A stretch of 36,550 nucleotides of DNA. Origin: a virus. The stretch lies in the IMG/VR virus record IMGVR_UViG_3300017963_000157, positions 1 through 36,550 of that record. One strand, 5' to 3'. The notes beneath the pieces are model-generated. The model ran no database searches and had not been told where the DNA came from. It saw nothing but the letters and a program-made list of their open reading frames with translations. The first letter of the stretch is position 1; the number at the start of each line of letters is the position of its first letter. Below are positions 1-5,384 of this stretch, piece by piece. A program made the translations under genes and the position numbers.

Positions 1-80
1 ATCATAAGCTGGTTACGGTTCCACGTGGCCAGGAAATGCCGAAGGTGATCTACATAGCCGACGATTTTAATTTGGATTAG
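1..80 (+). CDS. 3' fragment of small membrane protein (full copy at 36349-36507)
   Basis: This is the C-terminal part of the 52-residue protein encoded whole at the other end of the window, ending at TAG 78-80. It is present only because the circular sequence was cut here. A second partial frame, the end of the Cys-rich protein at 36086-36475, stops at base 48. Neither is a separate gene. Confidence 0.85.
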   Translation, partial: HKLVTVPRGQEMPKVIYIADDFNLD

Positions 81-123
81 ATCGAACGACGATCAATCCA
101 GCCCCCGCCCGTTTTTTGGTTGC
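1..123. repeat. Terminal direct repeat, left copy
   Basis: All 123 bases are identical to 36428-36550. The repeat begins inside a small membrane-protein gene and stops inside the loop of a terminator, so neither edge looks like a natural genome end. The simplest reading is that the contig is circular and was cut with a fixed-length overlap (123 would be k-1 for k=124). A true short terminal repeat is not excluded. Confidence 0.95.
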
Positions 124-149
124 CCCCAATTGACGGCGGGGGTTTTTTT
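102..149 (+). terminator. Rho-independent terminator closing the replication/lipoprotein unit
   Basis: CCCCCGCC at 102-109 pairs perfectly with GGCGGGGG at 135-142 and is followed by seven T (143-149). It lies 21 bases after the stop of the last gene of the 34645-36507 unit. A smaller hairpin (GATCG 80-84 with CGATC 90-94, extended by GGAT/ATCC) sits just upstream over the stop codon. The loop is long (25 nt) but the GC-rich stem and T-run are typical. Confidence 0.88.
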
Positions 150-159
150 ATGTTTTAAT
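130..159 (+). promoter_or_regulatory. Sigma-70-type promoter embedded in the terminator
   Basis: TTGACG (130-135, 5 of 6 to the -35 consensus) is separated by 18 bases from TTTAAT (154-159, 5 of 6 to the -10), with TG at 151-152 giving an extended -10. The -35 is in the 3' flank of the terminator loop and the terminator T-run lies in the spacer. The predicted start, near 166-167, is 2-3 bases before ATG 169, so the message would be nearly leaderless. This would start the small early genes. Confidence 0.55.
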
Positions 160-168
160 AAATTCAAT

Positions 169-405
169 ATGCCACGCTTACCAATTGGACTAAAACGACA
201 CGTTCCCATTATCTTCATGGCCACCATTGACGAAGACGAATGGATTACGCGAACCGCCTTTCACGAAAAGATAACCAAGAACGAATGGATTCTGAATCGG
301 TTGAAAGCAACCGCCAATCTGCATGAACTCCCAACGCTTCGCAAATCCCAAAAGAGCATCAAAAAAACATTCAGGCGAATCCAGTATGAGAACAACAAAC
401 GATAA
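169..405 (+). CDS. Small basic hypothetical protein, first early gene
   Basis: 78 residues from ATG 169. There is no Shine-Dalgarno; ATG follows the predicted promoter at 154-159 directly. An alternative start is ATG 217 (62 residues). The middle is acidic and Trp-containing (TIDEDEWITRTAFHEKI), the C-terminus strongly basic (KKTFRRIQYENNKR), which could suit nucleic-acid binding, but no family is recognised. A competing ATGA-linked chain in other frames (240-326 then 323-511) exists; the frame chosen here has the more protein-like composition. It overlaps the next gene by 20 bases. Confidence 0.5.
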   Translation: MPRLPIGLKRHVPIIFMATIDEDEWITRTAFHEKITKNEWILNRLKATANLHELPTLRKSQKSIKKTFRRIQYENNKR

Positions 406-511
406 GCCGCACCTGTGCCATGGACCCGTTGTTTACGAAGGCATCTACGATGCCGTGATTGGACAGAAAAAAATAACAGCGGAATCCATTTACGGGCAAA
501 AGGAAAAGTGA
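386..511 (+). CDS. 41-residue hypothetical protein with EGIY motif
   Basis: Starts at ATG 386 and stops at TGA 509-511, overlapping the next start as GTGA. The frame is open back to ATG 323, which would add 21 residues. It contains a single Cys-His (HLCHG) followed by YEGIYDAV. The bases encoding EGIY (436-449) recur exactly in the next gene (552-565), which has SEGIYADM, so the pair may be relics of a small duplication. No known family; function unknown. Confidence 0.45.
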   Translation: MRTTNDKPHLCHGPVVYEGIYDAVIGQKKITAESIYGQKEK

Positions 512-603
512 GAACATGCACAGCGTGCGGGTGGCATTACGCCGAACCATCCGAAGGCATCTACGCCGACATGAGGGGGGAACCATGTTCAGCTTCCAAG
601 TAA
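508..603 (+). CDS. 31-residue zinc-knuckle protein (CTACGWHY)
   Basis: Starts at GTG 508, overlapping the previous stop as GTGA, with AAAGGA upstream. The peptide opens with a Cys-x2-Cys-Gly-Trp-His knuckle (residues 4-10), followed by EGIYADM and one further Cys at 27. It is one of three CxxCGW peptides in this early cluster (with 1572-1649 and the frame at 1966-2041). One knuckle alone may bind zinc as a dimer or with His10 and Cys27; that is inference. Its end overlaps the next gene by 19 bases. Confidence 0.55.
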   Translation: MRTCTACGWHYAEPSEGIYADMRGEPCSASK

Positions 604-803
604 CGCCACACTTCAATTACGAAAACCCGCCGATCCAGATTATTGGCCAAGCCCCAGATGAAAAGATTCGCGGACGGATCGGCTTTATCATCCAGATTCC
701 GAACACGCCGACAATCCAAGTGATGTTTGATCGAAACCAGGCCGAAGACTTCCTGTCGAAACTTCGTGATGCCAACGACGTGGCCAAGGGATTGAAAAAA
801 TGA
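585..803 (+). CDS. Hypothetical 72-residue protein
   Basis: Starts at ATG 585 after a strong purine run (AGGGGGG) and ends in an ATGA overlap with the next gene. The middle alternates hydrophobic and polar residues (GRIGFIIQIPNTPTIQVMF), suggesting beta strands, and the C-terminus is helical and charged. It resembles short proteins often found in phage early regions, but I recognise no domain. It is translationally coupled to its neighbours. Confidence 0.65.
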   Translation: MFSFQVTPHFNYENPPIQIIGQAPDEKIRGRIGFIIQIPNTPTIQVMFDRNQAEDFLSKLRDANDVAKGLKK

Positions 804-1057
804 GCGAACAACGGCTGATTTTCGGAAAACACACGCTGGAAGACGCCGAAAAGATGGCACCGAAACCTAACGAAAATCCGTGTGTGAACCTTTATGGGAA
901 GTATGAGCCGCCGCGCCCATGCAAAGATTGCAAACACCTTCATGGACATGGTGGATCAAATCGAACCTATTACAAATGCGACCTTCGGAAAATGACACAT
1001 GGCCCCGCAACGGACCACCGCGTTTTCTGGCAAGCGTGCGCGAAGTGGGAACAATAA
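800..1057 (+). CDS. Cys4 zinc-binding hypothetical phage protein
   Basis: 85 residues, ATGA-coupled to the gene before it. Cys41, Cys44, Cys60 and Cys80 lie in the pattern CKDCKHLH, YYKCDLR, GPATDHR, ACAKWE, a layout I associate with short metagenomic phage proteins; four cysteines fit one zinc site. The conserved GPATDhR-xxWxAC segment suggests a folded domain. Role unknown; nucleic-acid or protein binding is an inference. Confidence 0.7.
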   Translation: MSEQRLIFGKHTLEDAEKMAPKPNENPCVNLYGKYEPPRPCKDCKHLHGHGGSNRTYYKCDLRKMTHGPATDHRVFWQACAKWEQ

Positions 1058-1575
1058 TGCCTTGGGATGCTCTACCAGAACACATCAACGAGCCGCACGA
1101 ATGGGAAGGGACCGATTGGGACAATTGGTTTCAGCGGTCATGGATCAAGATTAAGGGCTGGTTTGCCTACGGCCCGCGCTCAAAACATTGGTGGGCCAGG
1201 TGGCAACAACCTGTTTTGAAATTCGGATACGGCGTCAAGCGGTGGGAACACCTTAAACACCCAGACTTGTATTTGAAGGACAGGAAATTTGACAATCCAA
1301 AAACGGTGGCCGTCTTACAGGAAGACGGTTACTTCCCATCCGTCGTCCAGTATTGGAGCCGCGCCCACTTCCTTTTGACGTATGCGCCTGGATCACTGGG
1401 GCTTGGATGGGGCGTCAGCTTCCATTGGTTCTGGCCGTGGGCTAAACCGCTTCCCTATCCAGAGAAAGGCGATTTCACAATCAAAGACATGGTGTCCGTT
1501 CGGTTCGGAACCAGATGGGACAAAGACCAAGTGAACTGGTTTCCGTCGGCGGCGATAGGGGGGGACTTTGTATGA
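1057..1575 (+). CDS. Trp-rich hypothetical protein
   Basis: 172 residues from ATG 1057, which shares bases with the previous stop (TAATG). The frame is open further upstream (ATG 919), but that part overlaps the Cys4 gene and is probably not used. It has many Trp (for example WDNWFQRSW, KHWWARWQQ, FHWFWPW) and a Gly-rich stretch, but no clear membrane helix. No family recognised. It ends in an ATGA overlap with the 25-residue zinc peptide. Confidence 0.6.
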   Translation: MPWDALPEHINEPHEWEGTDWDNWFQRSWIKIKGWFAYGPRSKHWWARWQQPVLKFGYGVKRWEHLKHPDLYLKDRKFDNPKTVAVLQEDGYFPSVVQYWSRAHFLLTYAPGSLGLGWGVSFHWFWPWAKPLPYPEKGDFTIKDMVSVRFGTRWDKDQVNWFPSAAIGGDFV

Positions 1576-1649
1576 GGCACGAATATGAATTGCGCGGCGA
1601 TAAGTGGGTCTGTGCCGTCTGTGGTTGGTGGTATCATGCAATTACGTGA
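1572..1649 (+). CDS. 25-residue zinc-knuckle peptide (CAVCGWWYH)
   Basis: ATG 1572 overlaps the previous stop (ATGA) and the frame ends at TGA 1647-1649. The peptide carries Cys14-x2-Cys17-Gly-Trp-Trp-Tyr-His22, closely matching the knuckle at 508-603. It is too short for most gene finders, but the ATGA coupling and shared motif support it. With only two Cys and one His, zinc binding would need a dimer or a partner. Confidence 0.5.
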   Translation: MRHEYELRGDKWVCAVCGWWYHAIT

Positions 1650-1857
1650 AGACCTTCAAAAAGAAATCGACAGAGAAGTCGAAATGCGAATGGATATCCT
1701 ACGCGGCGTTGACAACAATCTTCGCGGTAAAGACATGCCGTTTGAATCCGCATTGGACTTATTCATGGAAGCCGTCGAAGAAGAAATCAAGGATTTGGTT
1801 ACAAAGTGGCGCATATGGATGGCAAAGGCCAATAGCCCAGTGAGCGAAAATAAGTGA
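1636..1857 (+). CDS. Acidic helical hypothetical protein
   Basis: 73 residues from ATG 1636, overlapping the zinc peptide by 14 bases, with a weak GGTGG upstream. The sequence is almost wholly predicted helix with alternating charges (LQKEIDREVEMRMDIL, then FMEAVEEEIKDLV). No family recognised. It ends in a GTGA overlap with the next frame. Confidence 0.5.
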   Translation: MQLREDLQKEIDREVEMRMDILRGVDNNLRGKDMPFESALDLFMEAVEEEIKDLVTKWRIWMAKANSPVSENK

Positions 1858-2042
1858 ATCGCGATTGGAAAGAAAAATTATTATGGGAACATATTCACAA
1901 AGTTGGCTACGTGTGCGGAATCCTGACAACATTTGATGAAGCCGATTTGAAGCATATTCGCGGCGCCCACTTGCTTTTGGTGCAACGAACCGTTGGTAGG
2001 CGGCGTCTGCACCAATTGCGGGTGGCATCAAGGGATCAATGA
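1854..2042 (+). CDS. Hypothetical protein; C-terminal third probably out of frame
   Basis: 62 residues from GTG 1854 (GTGA overlap) to TGA 2040-2042. The first ~37 residues (WKEKLLWEHIHKVGYVC, DEADLKHIRG) look coding. The last ~25 are an Arg/Leu-rich stretch typical of a wrong frame, while the +1 frame over the same bases encodes a neat four-Cys ribbon. The real product may be N-terminal part plus ribbon joined by a +1 shift near 1959-1968, or a sequence indel may be present. Confidence 0.4.
   Translation: MNRDWKEKLLWEHIHKVGYVCGILTTFDEADLKHIRGAHLLLVQRTVGRRRLHQLRVASRDQ
1966..2041 (+). other. Start-less zinc-ribbon reading frame, +1 to the 1854 gene
   Basis: In the frame beginning at 1966 the bases read PTCFWCNEPLVGGVCTNCGW followed by HQGIND, a C-x2-C-x8-C-x2-C ribbon ending in the same CGWH motif as the neighbours. 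The previous in-frame stop is TGA 1948-1950, and no ATG, GTG or TTG occurs before the first Cys pair (TTG 1993 is inside the ribbon). The frame stays open to TGA 2203-2205, but beyond 2041 another frame looks better. The ribbon pattern is too regular to be likely by chance; how it is translated is open. Confidence 0.45.
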
Positions 2043-2365
2043 CAACATTAAATCAAATTCGACACGGACGACGAATTTCGACAACGGGAATGGACAGAAG
2101 TCGCTATATCGGCGAACAATTGGCCTTCAACGAACAAATCGAATACCATCGGCTGTGCATTCAAGCGTTAAAAGATCGAAAAAAGGAGTTAAAAACCGAA
2201 TATGACAGACAACGAAAAAAAAATGAGCGTCAAAGAAGAAATCGACGAACTCACCGCGCTGGCCATTCACCGCGACAAAGGTTACGACCTGGACGCTTGC
2301 CGAACCGACGCCATCATGCAACAGGCCCTATGGGAACCAAAACATGCGATTCAAGCGATCGTTGA
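2039..2365 (+). CDS. Helical charged protein, likely shorter than its ORF
   Basis: ATG 2039 overlaps the previous stop (ATGA); AAGGGA is very close upstream. Residues 18-60 form a convincing charged helix (IGEQLAFNEQIEYHRL, ALKDRKKELKTEYDRQ). After about base 2200 the frame runs into Arg/His-rich sequence that overlaps the better-supported 2202 gene, so the last third is doubtful. An alternative start is ATG 2090. A run of nine A (2215-2223) lies where the two genes overlap. No family recognised. Confidence 0.4.
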   Translation: MTTLNQIRHGRRISTTGMDRSRYIGEQLAFNEQIEYHRLCIQALKDRKKELKTEYDRQRKKNERQRRNRRTHRAGHSPRQRLRPGRLPNRRHHATGPMGTKTCDSSDR

Positions 2366-2435
2366 ATTTTTATCAGCGAAATTCGACAAAGAAGCTGATC
2401 CTACAATCGGAACCACAACCAACGGGAAGGAATGA
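2202..2435 (+). CDS. Hypothetical 77-residue helical protein
   Basis: ATG 2202 with AAAGGAG about a dozen bases upstream; ATG 2223 (MSVKEEIDEL) is an alternative. The sequence (KEEIDELTALAIHRDKGYDL, then HAIQAIVEFLSAKFDKEADP) looks like a compact helical protein. Its TGA stop at 2433-2435 is followed at once, in the +1 frame, by a conserved-looking zinc domain. No family recognised. Confidence 0.6.
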   Translation: MTDNEKKMSVKEEIDELTALAIHRDKGYDLDACRTDAIMQQALWEPKHAIQAIVEFLSAKFDKEADPTIGTTTNGKE

Positions 2436-2581
2436 TGGAATCTGTGTTTGCGGCCATCACAAAGACGCCCACGGCTATATTTCTGGCATGTGTATGTCCC
2501 ATCTTGGGCATAACGACAGTCGCCGTTGCTCTTGTAAAACGTTCCAGAAGAAAGAAAAATAAATTCTATCGTAGTATTTAA
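2432..2581 (+). CDS. Possible 49-residue single-TM peptide, antisynonymous to a zinc frame
   Basis: ATG 2432 (or ATG 2435) begins a frame with one hydrophobic helix (TAIFLACVCPILGITTVAVA) followed by a basic tail (KRSRRKKNK), a plausible Nin-Cout or basic-anchor layout. However, GGGAAGG ends one or two bases before ATG 2432, too close for normal initiation, and the +1/-1 frame over the same bases encodes a recognisable Cys/His domain. The hydrophobicity may simply reflect pyrimidine third positions of that other frame. Confidence 0.3.
   Translation: MMESVFAAITKTPTAIFLACVCPILGITTVAVALVKRSRRKKNKFYRSI
2440..2562 (+). CDS. CxCGHH...CxCxxF zinc-binding mini-protein lacking a standard start
   Basis: The frame reads ICVCGHHKDAHG, then GMCMSHLGH and RRCSCKTFQKKEK, ending at TAA 2560-2562. 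Cys-x-Cys-Gly-His, His, Cys and Cys-x-Cys-x2-Phe is a pattern I know from many small phage and actinobacterial proteins. The only usual start in frame is ATG 2344, which would need 95 residues of out-of-frame overlap tail. ATC 2440 sits at ideal distance (9 bases) from GGGAAGG; alternatively a +1 shift at the 2433 TGA would fuse the domain to the 2202 protein. Start uncertain. Confidence 0.45.
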   Translation: MCVCGHHKDAHGYISGMCMSHLGHNDSRRCSCKTFQKKEK

Positions 2582-2595
2582 TCCACAAAGTGAGT

Positions 2596-2608
2596 TATAA
2601 TTTAACCA
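2596..2608 (+). promoter_or_regulatory. Perfect -10 TATAAT seven bases before ATG 2609
   Basis: TATAAT at 2596-2601 is followed by seven bases and then the start codon, so transcription would begin at or next to ATG, giving a leaderless message. No clear -35 is seen at 16-18 bases spacing. No Shine-Dalgarno precedes 2609. Perfect TATAAT occurs at only one other intergenic place that I found (30602). Confidence 0.5.
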
Positions 2609-2971
2609 ATGTCAAAACAATCTGAAATCATCGAACCGTCTGTGGAAGACAAACAGAAGATTCTAAACGGCACCTTGGAACGGTTGCGCGATACCAGGGC
2701 CAATCTGAATTATCACCAATCGTCCCTTAAACGCCTTGAATCCATTCGCAAGTATTTGTCCTGTCATTCGATCATCGGCGACCACGCCTTTGAAATGGCC
2801 GACAACCTCTACTGGATCAGGAACATGAAGGACAGCGTTAAGGACGCCGTTTCAAAACTTGGAAATGAAATCGATTCGCTTCAAAATAAAGTGGCGAATC
2901 TTCAAAAGGAGATCGGCGACAATGGCACCCAAAACAAAAGAACGCCCGTCAGCAACAACGGCAAAGCATAA
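2609..2971 (+). CDS. Coiled-coil hypothetical protein
   Basis: 120 residues starting at ATG 2609 directly after a -10-like TATAAT, with no ribosome site. It is charged and helical with a heptad-like stretch near residues 75-104 (VSKLGNEIDSLQNKVANLQK) and a short polar tail. It probably self-associates. It begins a small group of four genes that precedes the packaging genes. The next gene overlaps it by 50 bases. Confidence 0.7.
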   Translation: MSKQSEIIEPSVEDKQKILNGTLERLRDTRANLNYHQSSLKRLESIRKYLSCHSIIGDHAFEMADNLYWIRNMKDSVKDAVSKLGNEIDSLQNKVANLQKEIGDNGTQNKRTPVSNNGKA

Positions 2972-3215
2972 ATATCCGACAACCCAAATGAACAAGGTCG
3001 GCTTACCGTCGCCAACCACCGACGACCTTCGAGAAGGAATTATCTTCTGTTACGGGCTGAAACCTGTCGGCCAGCTTTATCGGGCTGTCATTCTCAAAAT
3101 TAAAGACGATGAAATTATCGAACGGATTGAAAACATTGAAACCACACGCGCTTTACAAATCGGGCATATCTCCAAAGCCATGGATATTCCTGGATTCGGA
3201 AGACAAAACGGATGA
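2922..3215 (+). CDS. Hypothetical 97-residue protein
   Basis: ATG 2922 follows AAAAGGAGATC at good distance, which fixes the start although the frame is open upstream. The N-terminus is basic (MAPKTKERPSATTAKHKYP) and the rest a mixed domain (REGIIFCYGLKPVGQLYRAV, then DDEIIERIENIE). No family recognised. It ends in an ATGA overlap with the membrane protein. Confidence 0.65.
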   Translation: MAPKTKERPSATTAKHKYPTTQMNKVGLPSPTTDDLREGIIFCYGLKPVGQLYRAVILKIKDDEIIERIENIETTRALQIGHISKAMDIPGFGRQNG

Positions 3216-3511
3216 ACTGGAAGAAACTAACGACATTCAATTTCGATTGGACGCTTATCGCCTTTGGCTATATCGCGATCAAGTCTTCTATTGTCCGTGG
3301 GATTCACTGGGCCGAAGTGTTTGGGATTGTGATTGTCCTTTGCATCTACTACTTGCGGTCCTTAATTCCTCAAAGAAAAACCCTTGTTCAGTATGAAGAA
3401 GATTTCTTCGGTATGTTGAAGGACATGGATTCTAAAATTAAACTCTTGAATCAGGAACTATCCAACATCAAACTTATGCTTGGTGTTCGTAAAGAAAGGG
3501 GTCTTAAATAA
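3212..3511 (+). CDS. Membrane protein with cytoplasmic coiled coil
   Basis: 99 residues, ATGA-coupled. Two hydrophobic stretches (about residues 14-24 and 34-52, the latter WAEVFGIVIVLCIYYLRSL) are followed by a basic stop-transfer and a C-terminal coiled coil (MLKDMDSKIKLLNQELSNIK). It lies far from the lysis genes, just before the packaging genes; an accessory holin or an exclusion protein are both possible. No family recognised. Confidence 0.6.
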   Translation: MNWKKLTTFNFDWTLIAFGYIAIKSSIVRGIHWAEVFGIVIVLCIYYLRSLIPQRKTLVQYEEDFFGMLKDMDSKIKLLNQELSNIKLMLGVRKERGLK

Positions 3512-3513
3512 TT

Positions 3514-3591
3514 ATGGGCATCGTTACGCTTCCAGATTGGTATTTGGACGAACTGTCGGAAGAATCCAGACAAAATCTGAAAAAACAGTGA
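3514..3591 (+). CDS. 25-residue peptide
   Basis: ATG 3514 to TGA 3589-3591, reading MGIVTLPDWYLDELSEESRQ then NLKKQ. AAAGGGG lies about 12 bases upstream. It fills the gap between the membrane protein and terS. The amphipathic acidic helix looks protein-like, but nothing else supports function. Confidence 0.35.
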   Translation: MGIVTLPDWYLDELSEESRQNLKKQ

Positions 3592-3610
3592 ATTAACAGA
3601 GGATTAACAG

Positions 3611-3946
3611 ATGGCCAAACATCTTTTTGGTCCAGGAAACCCAGGCCGTCCAAAAGGCGCAAAAAACAAATTTAAGTTGACTACTATGCGCGAATTGTTC
3701 CAAAATCTGGAACTGGACCTTGCGCCGTTGATACTTAAAGAAATTTTCGCAATCGAAAACCGCGAAACGAAAGTTACTTTGTTGTTGCGGCTTTACGGTT
3801 GGGTTGAACCAAAGGTTCAGAAGTTTGAAAACGTTGGTGAGCGACCACACGAAGAATCTATCCTAAAAGACAAGCAAGTGGACGATCTTCTGGCGGCTCT
3901 ACGATCCACGATTGAAGACAAAGAACGTGAATCAGCAAGACCGTGA
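3611..3946 (+). CDS. terS: Putative terminase small subunit
   Basis: 111 residues, start ATG 3611 after AGAGGATT. The N-terminus has the GNPGRPKGAKNK signature (residues 9-20) common in phage DNA-binding proteins placed just upstream of terL, followed by helices with Leu-rich faces (TMRELFQNLELDLAPLILKE) and an acidic C-terminus. Small terminases recognise the packaging site and load TerL. Assignment rests on position, size and the basic N-terminal motif. It overlaps terL by 20 bases. Confidence 0.65.
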   Translation: MAKHLFGPGNPGRPKGAKNKFKLTTMRELFQNLELDLAPLILKEIFAIENRETKVTLLLRLYGWVEPKVQKFENVGERPHEESILKDKQVDDLLAALRSTIEDKERESARP

Positions 3947-5384
3947 TGCGCTGGAACACGAACTTAAAAACGAATTGTGGCGAAGGGGTGAAATCCGTTG
4001 GAAGCTACGGCCTGTCCAAGAAAAGATTTACAACCACCTTCGGGAATCGGATTCACTAAAAGAGGTCATCAACGCTTCCCGTCGGATCGGAAAAACGCAC
4101 ACGCTTTGCACAATAGCCATCGAAGCGGCGATGAAAAAACCAGGCGCACAAATCCACTTTGGCTTTCCTTCCCAGCGTGCATTAAAGAAAGTAATCCAGC
4201 CGATCTTTCGCTACATAATCCGCGATTGTCCAGCCGACTACAAGCCGCAATATCAAGCGTCCGACTTTGCCTACTACTTCCCGCGCACCGATTCATTGGT
4301 TCACTTGTCGGGCTTGAACGCTGGCCACGCCGAAAATCTTCGCGGAAACGCCTCGGACCTGGCGATAGTCGACGAAGCGGGCTACGTGGACGACTTGGAT
4401 TACGTGGTTCAAGACATTCTCTTGCCCCAATGCCTGACAACCGAAGGCCGAATCATCATTTCATCAACCCCGCCACCGACACCCGTTCACGAATTTGTGG
4501 ACTTCGCCCACAAAGCCAAAGAGGAAGGGACTTACAGCGAATTCACGATCTTCGATTCGGGCTATCCCGATCACATAATCCAGAAGTTTATGAAGGAGTC
4601 AGGGGGGGCCGAATCATCGACCTGGAAACGGGAATATCTGTGCCAATTCGTCGTGGATCAAGACCTGGCGATCATCCCAGAATTCGACGAAAAGAAGCAC
4701 ACCCTACCTTGGGAACGGACAGCCCTTTGGCCTTATTACAAGTGCTATGTGAGCATGGACATTGGAGTGCGGGACTTCACGGTGGTTCTATTCGGGTATT
4801 ACGATTTTATGAAAGCGGCCCTATTCATCGAAGACGAACTGGTAATGAAGGGGCCGACTATGACTTCGGATTTGCTACAAAGAGCAATCAAGGCGAAGGA
4901 AGCGATATGGTTCAAAGACAAGACCCCAGATCAAATCCTTCGGGTGAGCGACGACAACAACCTAATCTTGATCCAGGACATGGGATATCTGCACCAAATC
5001 CCGTTCAACCCAACGACGAAGGACAACCTGGATGCCATGGTGAACGAATTGAGGGTTTGGGTTGGGAATGGGCGGGTAAACCTGAATCCACGTTGCGCCC
5101 ACACGATAGGATGCCTTAAATATGGCGTCTGGGACATTAACAAACAAAGAAAGCGGGAATTTGCCAGGTCCAAAGTCTACGGGCATTTTGACGGGCTGGC
5201 CGCGCTGGTTTACTTGGTCCGCAACATCGACCAATACACGAATCCGATTCCAGCGGACCTTCACATGTCAGAGCTTACGCACCATATTTCAGCCGAATTC
5301 GACAAGAAGCGGGAACCTTCGCGTGTTGAAATCGAAAAGATCATCGGAGTGAGAAGGAGGAATCGTGGCTGGATCAATCGCTAG
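3927..5384 (+). CDS. terL: Terminase large subunit
   Basis: 485 residues from GTG 3927 (TTG 3912 is an alternative adding five residues). The ATPase domain has Walker A SRRIGKTH (residues 51-58), Walker B LAIVDE (145-150) and the coupling SST motif (179-181). The nuclease domain shows the first acidic residue in VSMDIG (Asp278), an SDDN segment near 341-344 and a late Asp in HFDGLAALVY. These are the RNase H-fold positions of phage TerL. It cuts and pumps DNA into the prohead with the portal. It overlaps the portal gene by 20 bases. Confidence 0.95.
   Translation: MNQQDRDALEHELKNELWRRGEIRWKLRPVQEKIYNHLRESDSLKEVINASRRIGKTHTLCTIAIEAAMKKPGAQIHFGFPSQRALKKVIQPIFRYIIRDCPADYKPQYQASDFAYYFPRTDSLVHLSGLNAGHAENLRGNASDLAIVDEAGYVDDLDYVVQDILLPQCLTTEGRIIISSTPPPTPVHEFVDFAHKAKEEGTYSEFTIFDSGYPDHIIQKFMKESGGAESSTWKREYLCQFVVDQDLAIIPEFDEKKHTLPWERTALWPYYKCYVSMDIGVRDFTVVLFGYYDFMKAALFIEDELVMKGPTMTSDLLQRAIKAKEAIWFKDKTPDQILRVSDDNNLILIQDMGYLHQIPFNPTTKDNLDAMVNELRVWVGNGRVNLNPRCAHTIGCLKYGVWDINKQRKREFARSKVYGHFDGLAALVYLVRNIDQYTNPIPADLHMSELTHHISAEFDKKREPSRVEIEKIIGVRRRNRGWINR

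Noticed and set aside
3998-5119. 373-codon + strand frame inside terL
   Set aside because: Arg/Ser/His-rich composition typical of an off-frame; the terL frame has all ATPase and nuclease motifs.
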